Position numbers and translations under genes: made by a program. From Pseudobacteriovorax antillogorgiicola (GTDB taxonomy: Bacteria; Bdellovibrionota_B; Oligoflexia; Oligoflexales; RGVZ01), in assembly GCA_945898195.1 (NCBI GenBank), contig CAMDHM010000022.1, forward strand, positions 1 through 45,666: a DNA stretch of 45,666 nucleotides, given 5' to 3'. Of the stretch, positions 25,226-33,944 are shown piece after piece. Numbering within the stretch: position 1 is the stretch's first letter; each line of letters begins with the position of its first letter. The notes under the pieces were generated by a model. It had not been told where the DNA came from and searched no databases. It saw nothing but the letters and a program-made list of their open reading frames with translations.

Positions 25226-26101
25226 ATGAGATTTGGGTCCATCAAATTTTTGCTCCTTGGTTTGGCGACGACGTTACCCTTTTGCCCCTCATGTTCGAAT
25301 GAGACGGCTATGTACGGTAAGTCCGGAACCGCGGCAAAGCGGTCCCTTCCAGAGCAGATGTCCAGCGGCGATGCAGAACCGGTTCCAACGGCCACTCCGG
25401 TGGTTATCACGACAGGGACGCTGGAGGTTTCTCCAACCGTGACCCCGACGCCAACTCCAAAACCAACGCCAACTCCAACTCCAAAACCAACGCCGACACC
25501 AACACCGACGTCGTCACCATCAATGGCCGACTGGGTCCTGGGTGGTGACGGGCCGGGGGCGTGTGGCCTTCCTGCAACCGATACCAACACCTGCCGTAAT
25601 GGACAGACCCCGATCGCGTGCCCATCAGGTTACTCTGAGACCACTAGTTTTGGGGACTGTTACATCACCCCCAACTACGGGCCCCAATGCCTTGGCAATC
25701 GACCACTCTGCGTCAAGGCCGGCAAAGATGTTCGTCCCGTTGTTGGGCTGCGTTTATTTAATAGCGGCGCATGTCCGGAGGGCTGGGAATCGCTATCTTC
25801 CAATGTTGGACTTACTCGTGGACATGTTTATGGGATCGTAACTGGCCCGTACACAAACCCTGCAAATTATAAGGAAGCGGTCTGGTGCAAGCAAACGAAA
25901 GATATCGGCGCCCTTTTGCCGAGCGACCCGGTATTGAAAAATGTTGGTGTCTTAGGGACCTCGCTGCACCTAACCACACCGCCAGGATGTCCTACTGGGT
26001 ATCAAGAAGCTGGTCTAATTCCAGACTGTTCGAATCTTACTGGAGATAAAAACATACAATGGTGCCAAGGCCTGATCCGGGTGTGCACGTACTTTAAGTA
26101 A
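25226..26101 (+). CDS. Exported Cys-rich protein with a Pro-Thr linker
   Basis: The 291-residue product has a hydrophobic leader (FLLLGLATTLPFCPSC) with cysteines placed for lipidation. Residues 50-100 form a low-complexity linker of repeated P-T-P-T-P-K units. The remaining 190 residues form a Cys-rich domain with at least nine cysteines, in segments such as GPGACGLP, TCRNGQTPIACPSGY, FGDCYI, CPEGWES and PPGCPTGYQE. The recurring C-P-x-G-[YW] suggests repeated small disulfide modules. PT linkers typically tether secreted domains to a surface. The start is ATG 25226 without an obvious ribosome site. The function is unknown. Confidence 0.7.
   Translation: MRFGSIKFLLLGLATTLPFCPSCSNETAMYGKSGTAAKRSLPEQMSSGDAEPVPTATPVVITTGTLEVSPTVTPTPTPKPTPTPTPKPTPTPTPTSSPSMADWVLGGDGPGACGLPATDTNTCRNGQTPIACPSGYSETTSFGDCYITPNYGPQCLGNRPLCVKAGKDVRPVVGLRLFNSGACPEGWESLSSNVGLTRGHVYGIVTGPYTNPANYKEAVWCKQTKDIGALLPSDPVLKNVGVLGTSLHLTTPPGCPTGYQEAGLIPDCSNLTGDKNIQWCQGLIRVCTYFK
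25437..25515 (+). repeat. Tandem repeat encoding the Pro-Thr-Pro-Lys linker
   Basis: Short units of the form CCAACTCCAA / AACCAACGCC repeat imperfectly across this stretch and encode P-T-P-T-P-K-P-T. Such runs change length by slippage, so linker length may vary between strains. Confidence 0.75.
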
Positions 26102-26107
26102 ACCGCT

Positions 26108-26452
26108 TTAGATGGGATAGCAGCGCCAGTTGCAGTTCATCCCGGTGCCCCTGTTACAGGCGGCAATGGCATTATTGCGGGCAACGTAGGCGTTCATATG
26201 AATCCAGTAGTAGAAGCCGGGGCCCCAAACTGGCCAAGCATCGCAGCGATAGCCGTAGAGCAGGCCCAATACGGAATTCCCTTGAACACCGTCGTTTCCC
26301 TGGTCGACCTGCTGGAGTTCCTGAGGCAATTCCTGCTGAGTCCCCTCCAATTCAAAGGCAGCGTCTTCCCCGGTGAAGATTTCTTCGCCAAAAGCCGCCG
26401 GAGCTGCCATGAGGCTGGCTGCCATCAGAATTCGTCCTAGAAACTTTTGCAT
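26108..26452 (-). CDS. Small exported protein of unknown function
   Basis: The 114-residue product has a Sec signal peptide (MQKFLGRILMAASLMAAPAA, cleavage likely before or at FGEE). The ATG at 26452 has an AGGGG site seven bases upstream; the GTG one codon earlier is too close to it. The mature part has an acidic Gln/Glu-rich stretch (QQELPQELQQVDQ) and then an aromatic, Cys-containing end with four cysteines (YRCDAW, AACNRG, NCNWRCYPI). It is convergent with the preceding gene, with only six bases between the stops. No family is recognised. Confidence 0.65.
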   Translation of the reverse strand: MQKFLGRILMAASLMAAPAAFGEEIFTGEDAAFELEGTQQELPQELQQVDQGNDGVQGNSVLGLLYGYRCDAWPVWGPGFYYWIHMNAYVARNNAIAACNRGTGMNCNWRCYPI

Positions 26453-26508
26453 CACTGGACCCCTTGGTTATTTTTGAATTTCATTAGAAATGACCCTAAA
26501 CTTTTAAC

Positions 26509-26537
26509 ATGACAATATTTAATGTCAAATTTTAAAT
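26509..26537 (+). promoter_or_regulatory. Candidate sigma-70-type promoter for the catabolic operon
   Basis: ATGACA (26509-26514) and TTAAAT (26532-26537) are spaced by 17 nt and match -35/-10 elements moderately. The predicted transcript would start near 26545, with a leader of about 95 nt containing a G/C-rich foldback (GGGGATAAACCCC). TGACA and TGTCA flank the spacer as a small dyad. Confidence 0.4.
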
Positions 26538-26639
26538 TAGATACTAAGTCGGGGAGGGGATAAACCCCCGGAATCCTAGCTTGCCAAGGGCTTCCGGTTC
26601 GTCCTTAATCAGCCCAGAACTTTCTGGGGTGCAAGATTT

Positions 26640-27872
26640 ATGACGCTTCCAACGAAAATTGCCGTCCTCGGCGGTGCAGGCGCAATGGGTCGGATCACGG
26701 TTCGTGATCTGGTCGAATTTGCGGGCAAGGCTGACTCGATCGTCATCGCAGATTATGATTTTGCCAAAGCGCAAGACTTTGCCGACAGCTTGAAAGACCA
26801 GAGGGTATCCGCCGTTCGCGTTGATGTCCGCAATCATGACGAAGCCGCCAATGCCCTTGCCGGATGTAAGGTCATCATCAACAGCGTGCAGTACCAAATG
26901 AATCTGGACGTCATGCAGATCGCCCTCAGAGCTGGCGCCAACTACGTCGACTTGGGTGGCCTATTCCATATGACACGACGCCAGATGGAACTCCACGATG
27001 AGTTCAAGGAGAAAGGTTTACTCGCCATCATCGGAATGGGAGCCGCGCCGGGCATCACCAACATCCTGTCGCGCATGGGTGCTGACGAACTCGATCAAGT
27101 TACGGAAATTCACACAAGGGTGGCGGGACGCGATCTCAGCAATTATTCCTGGACACCAGCCCTGCCGGTTTCTTATTCCCTTCAGACCATACTTGAAGAA
27201 TTCTCGTACCAGCCGGCGGTTTTCACCAAAGGCAAATTTACTTTTGTAGAACCGATGTCGGGGAACAAACCGCACCGTTTTCCAAGCCCTGTGGGCGTGC
27301 AGCGTCCGATGCACACGCTCCATTCAGAAGTGGCGACGCTGCCGCTGTCCTTTGCCAGCAAGGGTGTCAAGGAAGTCACCTTCAAGATTGCGTTTGACGA
27401 TGAGTTTTTAGATCGCGTGCGTTTTCTGCGCGACATGGGCATGGCATCCCATGAGCCCGTAGACATTGGCGGCATAAAAGTCTCTCCGATATCCGTTGTT
27501 AACAAGGTTGCCATGGCTCAGGGTCCGGCAAAAATGAAGGGCAAGCCAAAGCAGTATGAAATTGTGCGTGCCATAGTTAAAGGCTGGAGCAATCCCGCCC
27601 AGGGAAAAAAAACCGGGACGAAAAAATCAAAATACACCTACATCCTTGACTGCCACACCGAGGGCATGCCGAAGTGGGGCGTTGGAACCGACATCAACAC
27701 AGGAACGCCACCAGCCATTGCCGCCATGATGATTGGCCGCGGAGAAATTTCGGATCTTGGGGTTATTGCCCCCGAAAATTGCATACATGCTAAATCCTTT
27801 GTGAGGGAGTTGGCGCGTCGCAAAATGACAGTTGAAATAACGCGCAAGCGGGGCTGGGATGTACCTGTCTAG
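26640..27872 (+). CDS. Saccharopine dehydrogenase-like NAD(P)-dependent oxidoreductase
   Basis: The 410-residue protein opens with a Rossmann fold (IAVLGGAGAMGRITVRDLV, then VIADYDFAKA). It continues with family features VINSVQY, ANYVDLGGLF and IGMGAAPGITNILSRMGAD, typical of the LYS9/saccharopine-dehydrogenase group. Family members act on saccharopine in lysine metabolism or on related carboxylated amines; substrate cannot be read from sequence. It is the first gene of a co-directional set of five with an amine oxidase, two aldehyde dehydrogenases and an aminotransferase, and its end overlaps the next gene by 14 nt. This supports a role in catabolism of lysine or a polyamine rather than lysine synthesis. 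Confidence 0.85.
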   Translation: MTLPTKIAVLGGAGAMGRITVRDLVEFAGKADSIVIADYDFAKAQDFADSLKDQRVSAVRVDVRNHDEAANALAGCKVIINSVQYQMNLDVMQIALRAGANYVDLGGLFHMTRRQMELHDEFKEKGLLAIIGMGAAPGITNILSRMGADELDQVTEIHTRVAGRDLSNYSWTPALPVSYSLQTILEEFSYQPAVFTKGKFTFVEPMSGNKPHRFPSPVGVQRPMHTLHSEVATLPLSFASKGVKEVTFKIAFDDEFLDRVRFLRDMGMASHEPVDIGGIKVSPISVVNKVAMAQGPAKMKGKPKQYEIVRAIVKGWSNPAQGKKTGTKKSKYTYILDCHTEGMPKWGVGTDINTGTPPAIAAMMIGRGEISDLGVIAPENCIHAKSFVRELARRKMTVEITRKRGWDVPV

Positions 27873-29475
27873 CATACGCCAGCACAGGGCACACCGGTTC
27901 AGCCTGAGAAATTGCGCAGCGACATCTTCCAGGATGATCCTTGCGTGGTGTTTCAGCGCGACTTTGACGTCGGCTTTGGCAGCGACGGCTCCCTCATCCG
28001 CGCCCGCAGTCACGCGTTTGACCGATGTCGTGATTGTTGGTGCGGGCCTTTCTGGCCTTACGGCTGCCCACGAACTTCGAGAAAGCGGCCTGACCTATCA
28101 AATCTTGGAATTGGCTCCCATCATCGGCGGGCGTGTGAAGACGGTCGAATATTCCCGCCCGGGGAAAACCAAAAGCATGACTTCGGTATCGGCCGACGCT
28201 GGGATGGAAGAGTATTGGGAAAGCAATCCTGCTGTTTCATTCATCCGGAAACTCAAACTACCACTTAGAAGCGATCACGCAGTATCGAGCATTGTTATCG
28301 GTGGCAAGCTGTACTCCCTTGGTGGCAAAAATCCCCTTGATCACATGCACCGCTTGTTTAACGGATCCGAGTTAACCTCGTTGACAAGGTTTAAAGCAGA
28401 CATCGCTTCCATGACACAAGGGCTTAAGACCGGCAGCGGAATCCCCCCCGCGCTGCAGCCCCTTGTGAACGTTTCTTTCGCCGATTGGGTGAAGGGCCGC
28501 AAGCTGTCTGAAAAACTCGAAGACTGGATCCGCATCACCTTGGAATGCGAAATTGGCACGGGATGGGATCGCATTTCAGCCCTTGACGGCCTTGCGGAAT
28601 TTCACATCTTTCTCGGTGAAGTTAAAGCGAGTTACGGTGAAACAAGTTACCGGGTTGTTGGCGGCAACGTGAAATTTGTCAATGCCCTGGCCGACGCTGT
28701 GGGCCGTGAAAACATCGCCACCAATAAACGGGTCCTACGCATCGCTCGTGATCCGATCACGGGAACCAGCCGCGTCACCTATTTGTCGACCGACACCAAC
28801 CAAAACTCCGAAATCGAAGCTAAACACGTTATCGTCACGGTGCCGCTCTACCGCATGATGGAAATCCAGTTCGAACCAGCCTTGTCACAACGTAAACGAG
28901 ACGCCATTGCAGCCCTCGGCTGGGGATCCTACTTCAAGGTTCACGTCATGCTGCCGCGCTCGGCAGAGCGATTCTGGACGGTACGTGGACGATCCATGCT
29001 GCCGATCCTATCTGATTCCGACCTTGGGGTTATCTATGACGGCAATCCTGATGATGAGGCTGAAGTGAGCGGGGGCGCCCCACGAATCCTTTCCCTTTTG
29101 ATTGGCGGGGAGCGGGCCGAGCGCTTTAACTTCACGCCTTTGGATAAGGTCCGCGAAGAAATCACATCCGCCTTTGATAAACTATGGCCGGGCCTGTCCC
29201 GAAGCATTGTAGATATGGAGTTTTACCGGTATCACCCGCGTGCGATCGCCGCCTGGTCGGTGGGAAGATCCCGGTTTGATCTGATGTCGGATGAAATCAG
29301 GACTCCAGAAAACAACGTTTATCTTGCCGGCGACCATACGGAGAGCTCCCACTCGGACGGAGCTGTAAATTCGGCCACGCGCGTCGTGAAACAAATTCTA
29401 AAAGCAAAAACGACCTCGACAACCACACCAATCAAAGGAAGTACCGAACATGGTCCACGAAACAAAAAAATATAA
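27859..29475 (+). CDS. Exported flavin-containing amine oxidase
   Basis: Family members oxidise amines (for example putrescine or monoamines) to aldehydes with FAD and oxygen, releasing hydrogen peroxide and ammonia. The FAD-binding start DVVIVGAGLSGLTAAHELR, GGRV, and the C-terminal NVYLAGDHTESSHSDGAVNSA are all present. Before it lies a hydrophobic leader (MILAWCFSATLTSALA), so the enzyme is predicted to be exported. The start could be ATG 27859 (overlapping the previous gene, some G-rich sequence upstream) or the ATG at 27934 (shorter signal peptide); I keep the first. No twin-arginine motif is obvious, although FAD proteins often use that route. Its 3' end overlaps the aldehyde dehydrogenase gene by 26 nt. 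Confidence 0.85.
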   Translation: MYLSSIRQHRAHRFSLRNCAATSSRMILAWCFSATLTSALAATAPSSAPAVTRLTDVVIVGAGLSGLTAAHELRESGLTYQILELAPIIGGRVKTVEYSRPGKTKSMTSVSADAGMEEYWESNPAVSFIRKLKLPLRSDHAVSSIVIGGKLYSLGGKNPLDHMHRLFNGSELTSLTRFKADIASMTQGLKTGSGIPPALQPLVNVSFADWVKGRKLSEKLEDWIRITLECEIGTGWDRISALDGLAEFHIFLGEVKASYGETSYRVVGGNVKFVNALADAVGRENIATNKRVLRIARDPITGTSRVTYLSTDTNQNSEIEAKHVIVTVPLYRMMEIQFEPALSQRKRDAIAALGWGSYFKVHVMLPRSAERFWTVRGRSMLPILSDSDLGVIYDGNPDDEAEVSGGAPRILSLLIGGERAERFNFTPLDKVREEITSAFDKLWPGLSRSIVDMEFYRYHPRAIAAWSVGRSRFDLMSDEIRTPENNVYLAGDHTESSHSDGAVNSATRVVKQILKAKTTSTTTPIKGSTEHGPRNKKI

Positions 29476-30928
29476 AATGTTGATCGGCGGCGAATTTGTG
29501 AATGCCGCCTCGGGCAAGACCCGCGAGATTTGCGATCCTGGCAATGGCAAGGTGGTTGCCGTTGTTCCTGAGAGTTCCAAGGCCGACATTGACGCTGCCG
29601 TCAGTCAGGCGCGCGCAGCCTTTGATCACGGCCCCTGGCGCCAAACCAGCGCCCTCGACCGCGGCAAGTTGCTGTTCAAAATCGCTGATGGCATCCGTGC
29701 CCGGGCGGCAAAGCTGGCCGAATTGGAAGTGTTGAGCTGCGGCAAGCCCTTGGCTGAGGCCGAATACGACATTGCCGACGCGGCAAATTGTTTTGAATTT
29801 TACGCTGGCATGGCCACCAAGATCCACGGTGAGACCATGCAGGTGCCAGCCAACTCGCTGAGCTTTGTGGTTCGCGAGCCGATCGGGGTCTGCGGCCAGA
29901 TTGTGCCCTGGAACTTCCCACTGCTGATGACCGCATGGAAACTCGCACCCGCCTTGGCGGCTGGTAATACCTGCGTCTTGAAACCTTCGGAACTCACACC
30001 GCTGACCGCACTGGATTTGGCGGAGATCATCGTCGATGCTGGCATTCCTGCTGGCGTGGTGAACATCGTGACGGGCCCTGGCCCAGGCTGCGGCGACGTC
30101 CTTTCAGCCCATCCTCAGGTGGACAAGATTGCGTTCACCGGCGGAACCAACACGGGCCGTCAGGTGATGGTTGCGGCGACTGGCAACTTGAAAAAAATCT
30201 CACTTGAGTTGGGTGGTAAAAACCCAAACATCGTTTTTGCTGATGCCGATTTTGAAGCCGCCGTGGACGGCGCACTGTTTGGTGCTTTCGCCAATCAAGG
30301 CGAAGTCTGTTCGGCAGGGTCGCGTCTGCTGGTCGATCGCAAGATCCATAAAAAGTTTGTCGAGGCGATGCTGAAGAAAATCCCGAACATCAAGTTGGGC
30401 CATGGCCTTGAAGAAGGCGTCAAGATGGGGCCTCTGGTTTCCCGCCAGCACCTTGAAAAAGTGGAAGGCTACGTTGCTGCCGGAATCAGCGAAGGGGCAA
30501 AACTCGTCTGCGGCGGGAAACGCCCGTCGGATAAAGCTTTGGCAAAGGGCAACTTTCTGGAACCGACGATCTTTGACGACGTGACCCCGGCAATGAAAAT
30601 TGCCCGCGAAGAGATCTTTGGACCGGTCTTGTCCGTCATTCCATTCGATACCGAAGAAGAAGCCATCCAGATTGCCAACGACACCGAATACGGTTTAGCG
30701 GCGGGTGTGTGGTCGACCAACATCAACCGCGCGTTGAGGGTCGTCCGCGAACTCCGCTGCGGCATCACGTGGATCAATACCTATCATCCGACGTTCAATG
30801 AAATGCCGTGGGGTGGATACAAGCAAAGCGGATCAGGTCGCGAGCTTGGCCTTTACGGAATCGAGGCCTACCTGGAAGTGAAGCAGGTCAACATCAACCT
30901 CGATGAAGCCCCGATCGCCTGGTACTGA
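29450..30928 (+). CDS. NAD(P)-dependent aldehyde dehydrogenase (betaine/aminobutyraldehyde type)
   Basis: The 492-residue protein has the full ALDH fold. It shows the cofactor region VPWNFPLLMTAWKLAPALAA, LKPSELTP, FTGGTNTG, the general base in SLELGGKNP, the catalytic cysteine in NQGEVCSAGSR and EEIFGPVL. It resembles betaine- and gamma-aminobutyraldehyde dehydrogenases. Given the neighbouring amine oxidase and GABA-type transaminase, oxidation of an aminoaldehyde to an amino acid is the likely step. AAGGAA lies just before the ATG. The gene overlaps the amine oxidase gene and is followed 25 nt later by the aminotransferase. Confidence 0.92.
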   Translation: MVHETKKYKMLIGGEFVNAASGKTREICDPGNGKVVAVVPESSKADIDAAVSQARAAFDHGPWRQTSALDRGKLLFKIADGIRARAAKLAELEVLSCGKPLAEAEYDIADAANCFEFYAGMATKIHGETMQVPANSLSFVVREPIGVCGQIVPWNFPLLMTAWKLAPALAAGNTCVLKPSELTPLTALDLAEIIVDAGIPAGVVNIVTGPGPGCGDVLSAHPQVDKIAFTGGTNTGRQVMVAATGNLKKISLELGGKNPNIVFADADFEAAVDGALFGAFANQGEVCSAGSRLLVDRKIHKKFVEAMLKKIPNIKLGHGLEEGVKMGPLVSRQHLEKVEGYVAAGISEGAKLVCGGKRPSDKALAKGNFLEPTIFDDVTPAMKIAREEIFGPVLSVIPFDTEEEAIQIANDTEYGLAAGVWSTNINRALRVVRELRCGITWINTYHPTFNEMPWGGYKQSGSGRELGLYGIEAYLEVKQVNINLDEAPIAWY

Positions 30929-30953
30929 TTGCCATATATTAAGGAACCGTCTG

Positions 30954-32306
30954 ATGAGCATCAAGCTCCGCACTGAAATCCCTGGACCGCGCAGCCGCGA
31001 ACTCATGACGGCGCGTCAACATCACGTTCCCCGTGGTCCGTTTCACGTCACGCCCATTTTTGTGAAATCCGCAAAAGGCGCGACGATCGAAGATGTTGAC
31101 GGCAACTTGCTGCTGGACTTTGCGTCGGGCATCGGTGTGAACAATGTTGGCCACTGCGACGGCTCCGTGGCTGCGGCAGTCAGGGATCAAGCGGAAAATT
31201 TCATGCACGTTGCCTTCAATGTGACGCCCTATGAAAATTACATTGAGCTCTGCAAGCGTTTGAATACCCTGACGCCGGGCGACTTCCACAAGAAGACTTT
31301 TCTTGCGAACTCTGGTGCAGAGGCGGTGGAAAATGCGATCAAATTGGCGCGTGCCTACACGAAAAAACAAGCCGTCGTTTGTTTTGATCATGCCTTCCAT
31401 GGCCGGACGTATATGGCGATGACGCTGACTTCCAAAGCCAAGCCCTACAAGATGGGGTTTGGACCATTCAATCCGGAAGTCTACCGGACGCCGTTTCCGT
31501 ATCCATACCGTTGGGCTGGCAATGCCCTGGGGGTTAGCCCTGCCATTGACCCGCAGGCCGTCGACGACCAGTGCTTTGCCGAGTTCAAGGATCTCGTGAT
31601 CAACCGCATCACACCGTACGACTGTGCGGCGGTGATCGTTGAACCGGTGTTGGGTGAGGGGGGCTTCATTCCGATGAGTCCATACTTTGCCGCCAAGTTG
31701 CGCGCGTTTTGCAGCGAACACAAAATCGTTCTCATCGCCGACGAGATCCAATCGGGCTTTGGCCGGACGGGGTCCCTGTTTGCGTGCGAGCAACTGGGAC
31801 TCGTGCCGGACATGATCACCACGGCCAAGGGCCTTGGCGGCGGGATGCCCATATCTGCCGTGACGGGCAAGGCCGACATCATGGACGCTGCCTGCGAGGG
31901 TGGCATTGGCGGGACGTTTGGGGGAAGCCCCGTGTCGTGCGCTGCGGCTCTGGCTGTTTGCGACCTTTTTGAAAAGGGCGACATCCTGAAGCGTGCGCGG
32001 CATCTGGGCTCGCAGATTCACGAAACGCTCCTGGATTTGGAAAAAAAGCACGCCGTGGTCGGCAACGTCCGTGGCTTGGGCACGATGATGGGTTTTGAAC
32101 TGGTGAAGGACCGCACGACGAAAGAGCCGTGGGCAGACGGGGCCAAGCAGCTGACTAAATTTTGCTACGAGCACGGCCTGATCATCATGACGGCCGGGAC
32201 TTACGGCAATGTTGTTCGTTTGCTGATGCCGCTTGTCATCTCGGATGCTGAGTTGAGCGAGGGCTTTGAGATCCTGGAACGGGGCCTTCATTTCATTAAA
32301 GCGTAA
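30954..32306 (+). CDS. gabT: Class III aminotransferase, 4-aminobutyrate transaminase type
   Basis: This PLP enzyme moves an amino group from an omega-amino acid such as GABA to 2-oxoglutarate. The ATG at 30954 has an AAGGA site and yields 450 residues. Motifs are FASGIGVNNVGHCD, FLANSGAEAVENAIKLAR, FDHAFHGRTYMAMTLT, the PLP-binding aspartate in LIADEIQSGFGRTG, the Schiff-base lysine in TTAKGLGGGMPISAV, and GGTFGGSPVSCAAA. These match gabT-like enzymes, though ornithine or lysine omega-transaminases are close relatives. In this cluster it would convert the amino acid made by the upstream dehydrogenase to a semialdehyde. Confidence 0.88.
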   Translation: MSIKLRTEIPGPRSRELMTARQHHVPRGPFHVTPIFVKSAKGATIEDVDGNLLLDFASGIGVNNVGHCDGSVAAAVRDQAENFMHVAFNVTPYENYIELCKRLNTLTPGDFHKKTFLANSGAEAVENAIKLARAYTKKQAVVCFDHAFHGRTYMAMTLTSKAKPYKMGFGPFNPEVYRTPFPYPYRWAGNALGVSPAIDPQAVDDQCFAEFKDLVINRITPYDCAAVIVEPVLGEGGFIPMSPYFAAKLRAFCSEHKIVLIADEIQSGFGRTGSLFACEQLGLVPDMITTAKGLGGGMPISAVTGKADIMDAACEGGIGGTFGGSPVSCAAALAVCDLFEKGDILKRARHLGSQIHETLLDLEKKHAVVGNVRGLGTMMGFELVKDRTTKEPWADGAKQLTKFCYEHGLIIMTAGTYGNVVRLLMPLVISDAELSEGFEILERGLHFIKA

Positions 32307-32324
32307 GCGTGACCCTAAGAATAA

Positions 32325-32352
32325 CCGTCATCCTGAGCGTGGCGAAAGATCC
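32325..32352. repeat. Dispersed repeat-like element between gabT and the second aldehyde dehydrogenase
   Basis: The sequence GTCATCCTGAGC followed by GTGGCGAAAGATCC matches a short element found scattered between genes in many unrelated bacteria, recognisable by spurious translations such as RHPER and FATLRMT. Only one copy is seen in this window. It interrupts an otherwise tight operon and separates the two genes by 52 nt. Confidence 0.55.
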
Positions 32353-32358
32353 AGTCTT

Positions 32359-33840
32359 ATGAATCATTATCCCCTGTACATCGACGGCTCCTGGCACAAT
32401 TCCACTGCACAGATGTCCGTGTCGTCGCCTTACTCCGGCGACGCTGTCGCCGCCTGCGCCTTGGCCTCGGCCATCGATATGGAGGCGATCATTAAAGCCG
32501 CCGACCGCGACTTTCTGCCGTTTCGTAATGCCCTTCGTGGCCACCGTTCGCAGCTGCTGGTGGCGATGGCCCGCGGAATTGAATCCCGCCGCACGGAATT
32601 CGTGCAACGCATGGTCAGCGAGGCTGGCAAGCCAAAAACCCTGGCAAATATTGAAGTTAGCCGCGCCATCATGACCTTCACAGCTGCTGCGGAGGAGGCC
32701 AAACGACTTGGCGGGGAAGTCATTCCCCTCGATGGCGAGGTTGCAAATGCCGGATACGGCCCGGCTATTTCGTATTGGTTTGCAAAAAGCCCGGTTTTGG
32801 CCATCGCACCTTTTAACTTTCCACTGAATTTGATCGCACACAAAGTCGCCCCGGCCATGGCCGTTGGTGCCCCTGTCGTCGTAAAACCGCCGCCGCAAGC
32901 ACCGGGCTGCGCCATGCTGCTGGCAGAAATCTTCCATGACATCCTGACGTCTAATCTTAATCTCGGCCGCGTCATTCCCCGTGCAGCACTGCAGGTGTTT
33001 CAGGCGGCGAACGAAATCACGGGCATCGCCATCAAAGATCCGCGCCTGGGCATTGTTAGTTTCACTGGCAGTCAAAAGGTTGGTTGGATGGTGCAGGGGA
33101 TGGCCGTCGGAAAAAAAGTTGCGCTTGAACTTGGTGGAAATGCGGCCGTCATTGTTCACGAGGATGCCGACTTGCCTCGCGCCGCGGCGCGATGTGCCTT
33201 TGGGGGCTTTGCCTACGCCGGCCAAATCTGTATTTCAGTGCAACGGATTTTTGTTCATACGAAGGTTGAAAAAGATTTCCTTCGCCTGCTGGTGGATGAG
33301 GTTTCCAAAATCGGTGTTGGCGATCCGGAGTCATCGGATGTCACCTGCGGCCCGCTCATTGATGAGGGTGCCGCCCGGCGCGTCATGGCGTGGATCGATG
33401 AGGCAAAAAGTCGCGGCGCCCAAGTTCTGGCCGGTGGCAGCGGCGGCAGTAAAAATGGCGGCGCTAACAATTTGATCGCCCCGACCATCATGACCAAGGT
33501 TCCGAAGGATTTGCCGCTCTCCTGTGAAGAGGTCTTTGGACCTGTGGTCATCGTGGATTCCTACCCTGACTTTGCAGAGGCGATCCGCATGAGCAACGAC
33601 TCCCAATACGGCCTTCAGGCCGGTGTCTTTACCGACAGTGCCACCCTGCATCAGTATGCCACCCAGCATCTGGATGTCGGCGGGATCATCCTCAACGACA
33701 TCCCGACTTTCCGTGCCGACAACATGCCCTACGGCGGGGTCAAAGGATCTGGATTGGGTAGGGAAGGGGTCCGTTTTGCGATGGAAGACTTCTGCGAACG
33801 CCGGACCGTCGTAACCCGCAACGCGCCGCCTATTTTTTAA
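32359..33840 (+). CDS. NAD(P)-dependent aldehyde dehydrogenase, second paralogue
   Basis: From the ATG at 32359 the protein is 493 residues; the frame continues upstream only into repeat sequence. ALDH features are APFNFPLNLIAHKVAPAMAV, FTGSQKVGWM, the base in ALELGGNAA, the catalytic cysteine in YAGQICISVQR and EEVFGPVVI. It belongs to a different branch from the first ALDH, closer to lactaldehyde/phosphonoacetaldehyde/glyceraldehyde-phosphate-type enzymes. In this cluster it would oxidise the semialdehyde formed by the aminotransferase (succinate semialdehyde if the substrate is GABA, aminoadipate semialdehyde for lysine). It is the last gene before typA, with no clear terminator after it. 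Confidence 0.88.
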   Translation: MNHYPLYIDGSWHNSTAQMSVSSPYSGDAVAACALASAIDMEAIIKAADRDFLPFRNALRGHRSQLLVAMARGIESRRTEFVQRMVSEAGKPKTLANIEVSRAIMTFTAAAEEAKRLGGEVIPLDGEVANAGYGPAISYWFAKSPVLAIAPFNFPLNLIAHKVAPAMAVGAPVVVKPPPQAPGCAMLLAEIFHDILTSNLNLGRVIPRAALQVFQAANEITGIAIKDPRLGIVSFTGSQKVGWMVQGMAVGKKVALELGGNAAVIVHEDADLPRAAARCAFGGFAYAGQICISVQRIFVHTKVEKDFLRLLVDEVSKIGVGDPESSDVTCGPLIDEGAARRVMAWIDEAKSRGAQVLAGGSGGSKNGGANNLIAPTIMTKVPKDLPLSCEEVFGPVVIVDSYPDFAEAIRMSNDSQYGLQAGVFTDSATLHQYATQHLDVGGIILNDIPTFRADNMPYGGVKGSGLGREGVRFAMEDFCERRTVVTRNAPPIF

Positions 33841-33944
33841 TCAAAAAACCTTAGTAAAATCCGCTATTTTTTTTAACGCACTTTTAAAGTTTATATGGTA
33901 AGGTGCGCTCCTATTTTAACAACTCCCTTGGCCTCAAGGAACTT

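Noticed and set aside
26545..26639. Riboswitch in the leader of the catabolic operon
   Set aside because: The leader is only about 95 nt with one short GC foldback, too small for a lysine riboswitch and without other recognisable motifs.
30939..32291. Long 450-residue open frame on the minus strand opposite gabT
   Set aside because: It is antisense to a well-recognised aminotransferase, has no family features and arises from codon bias.
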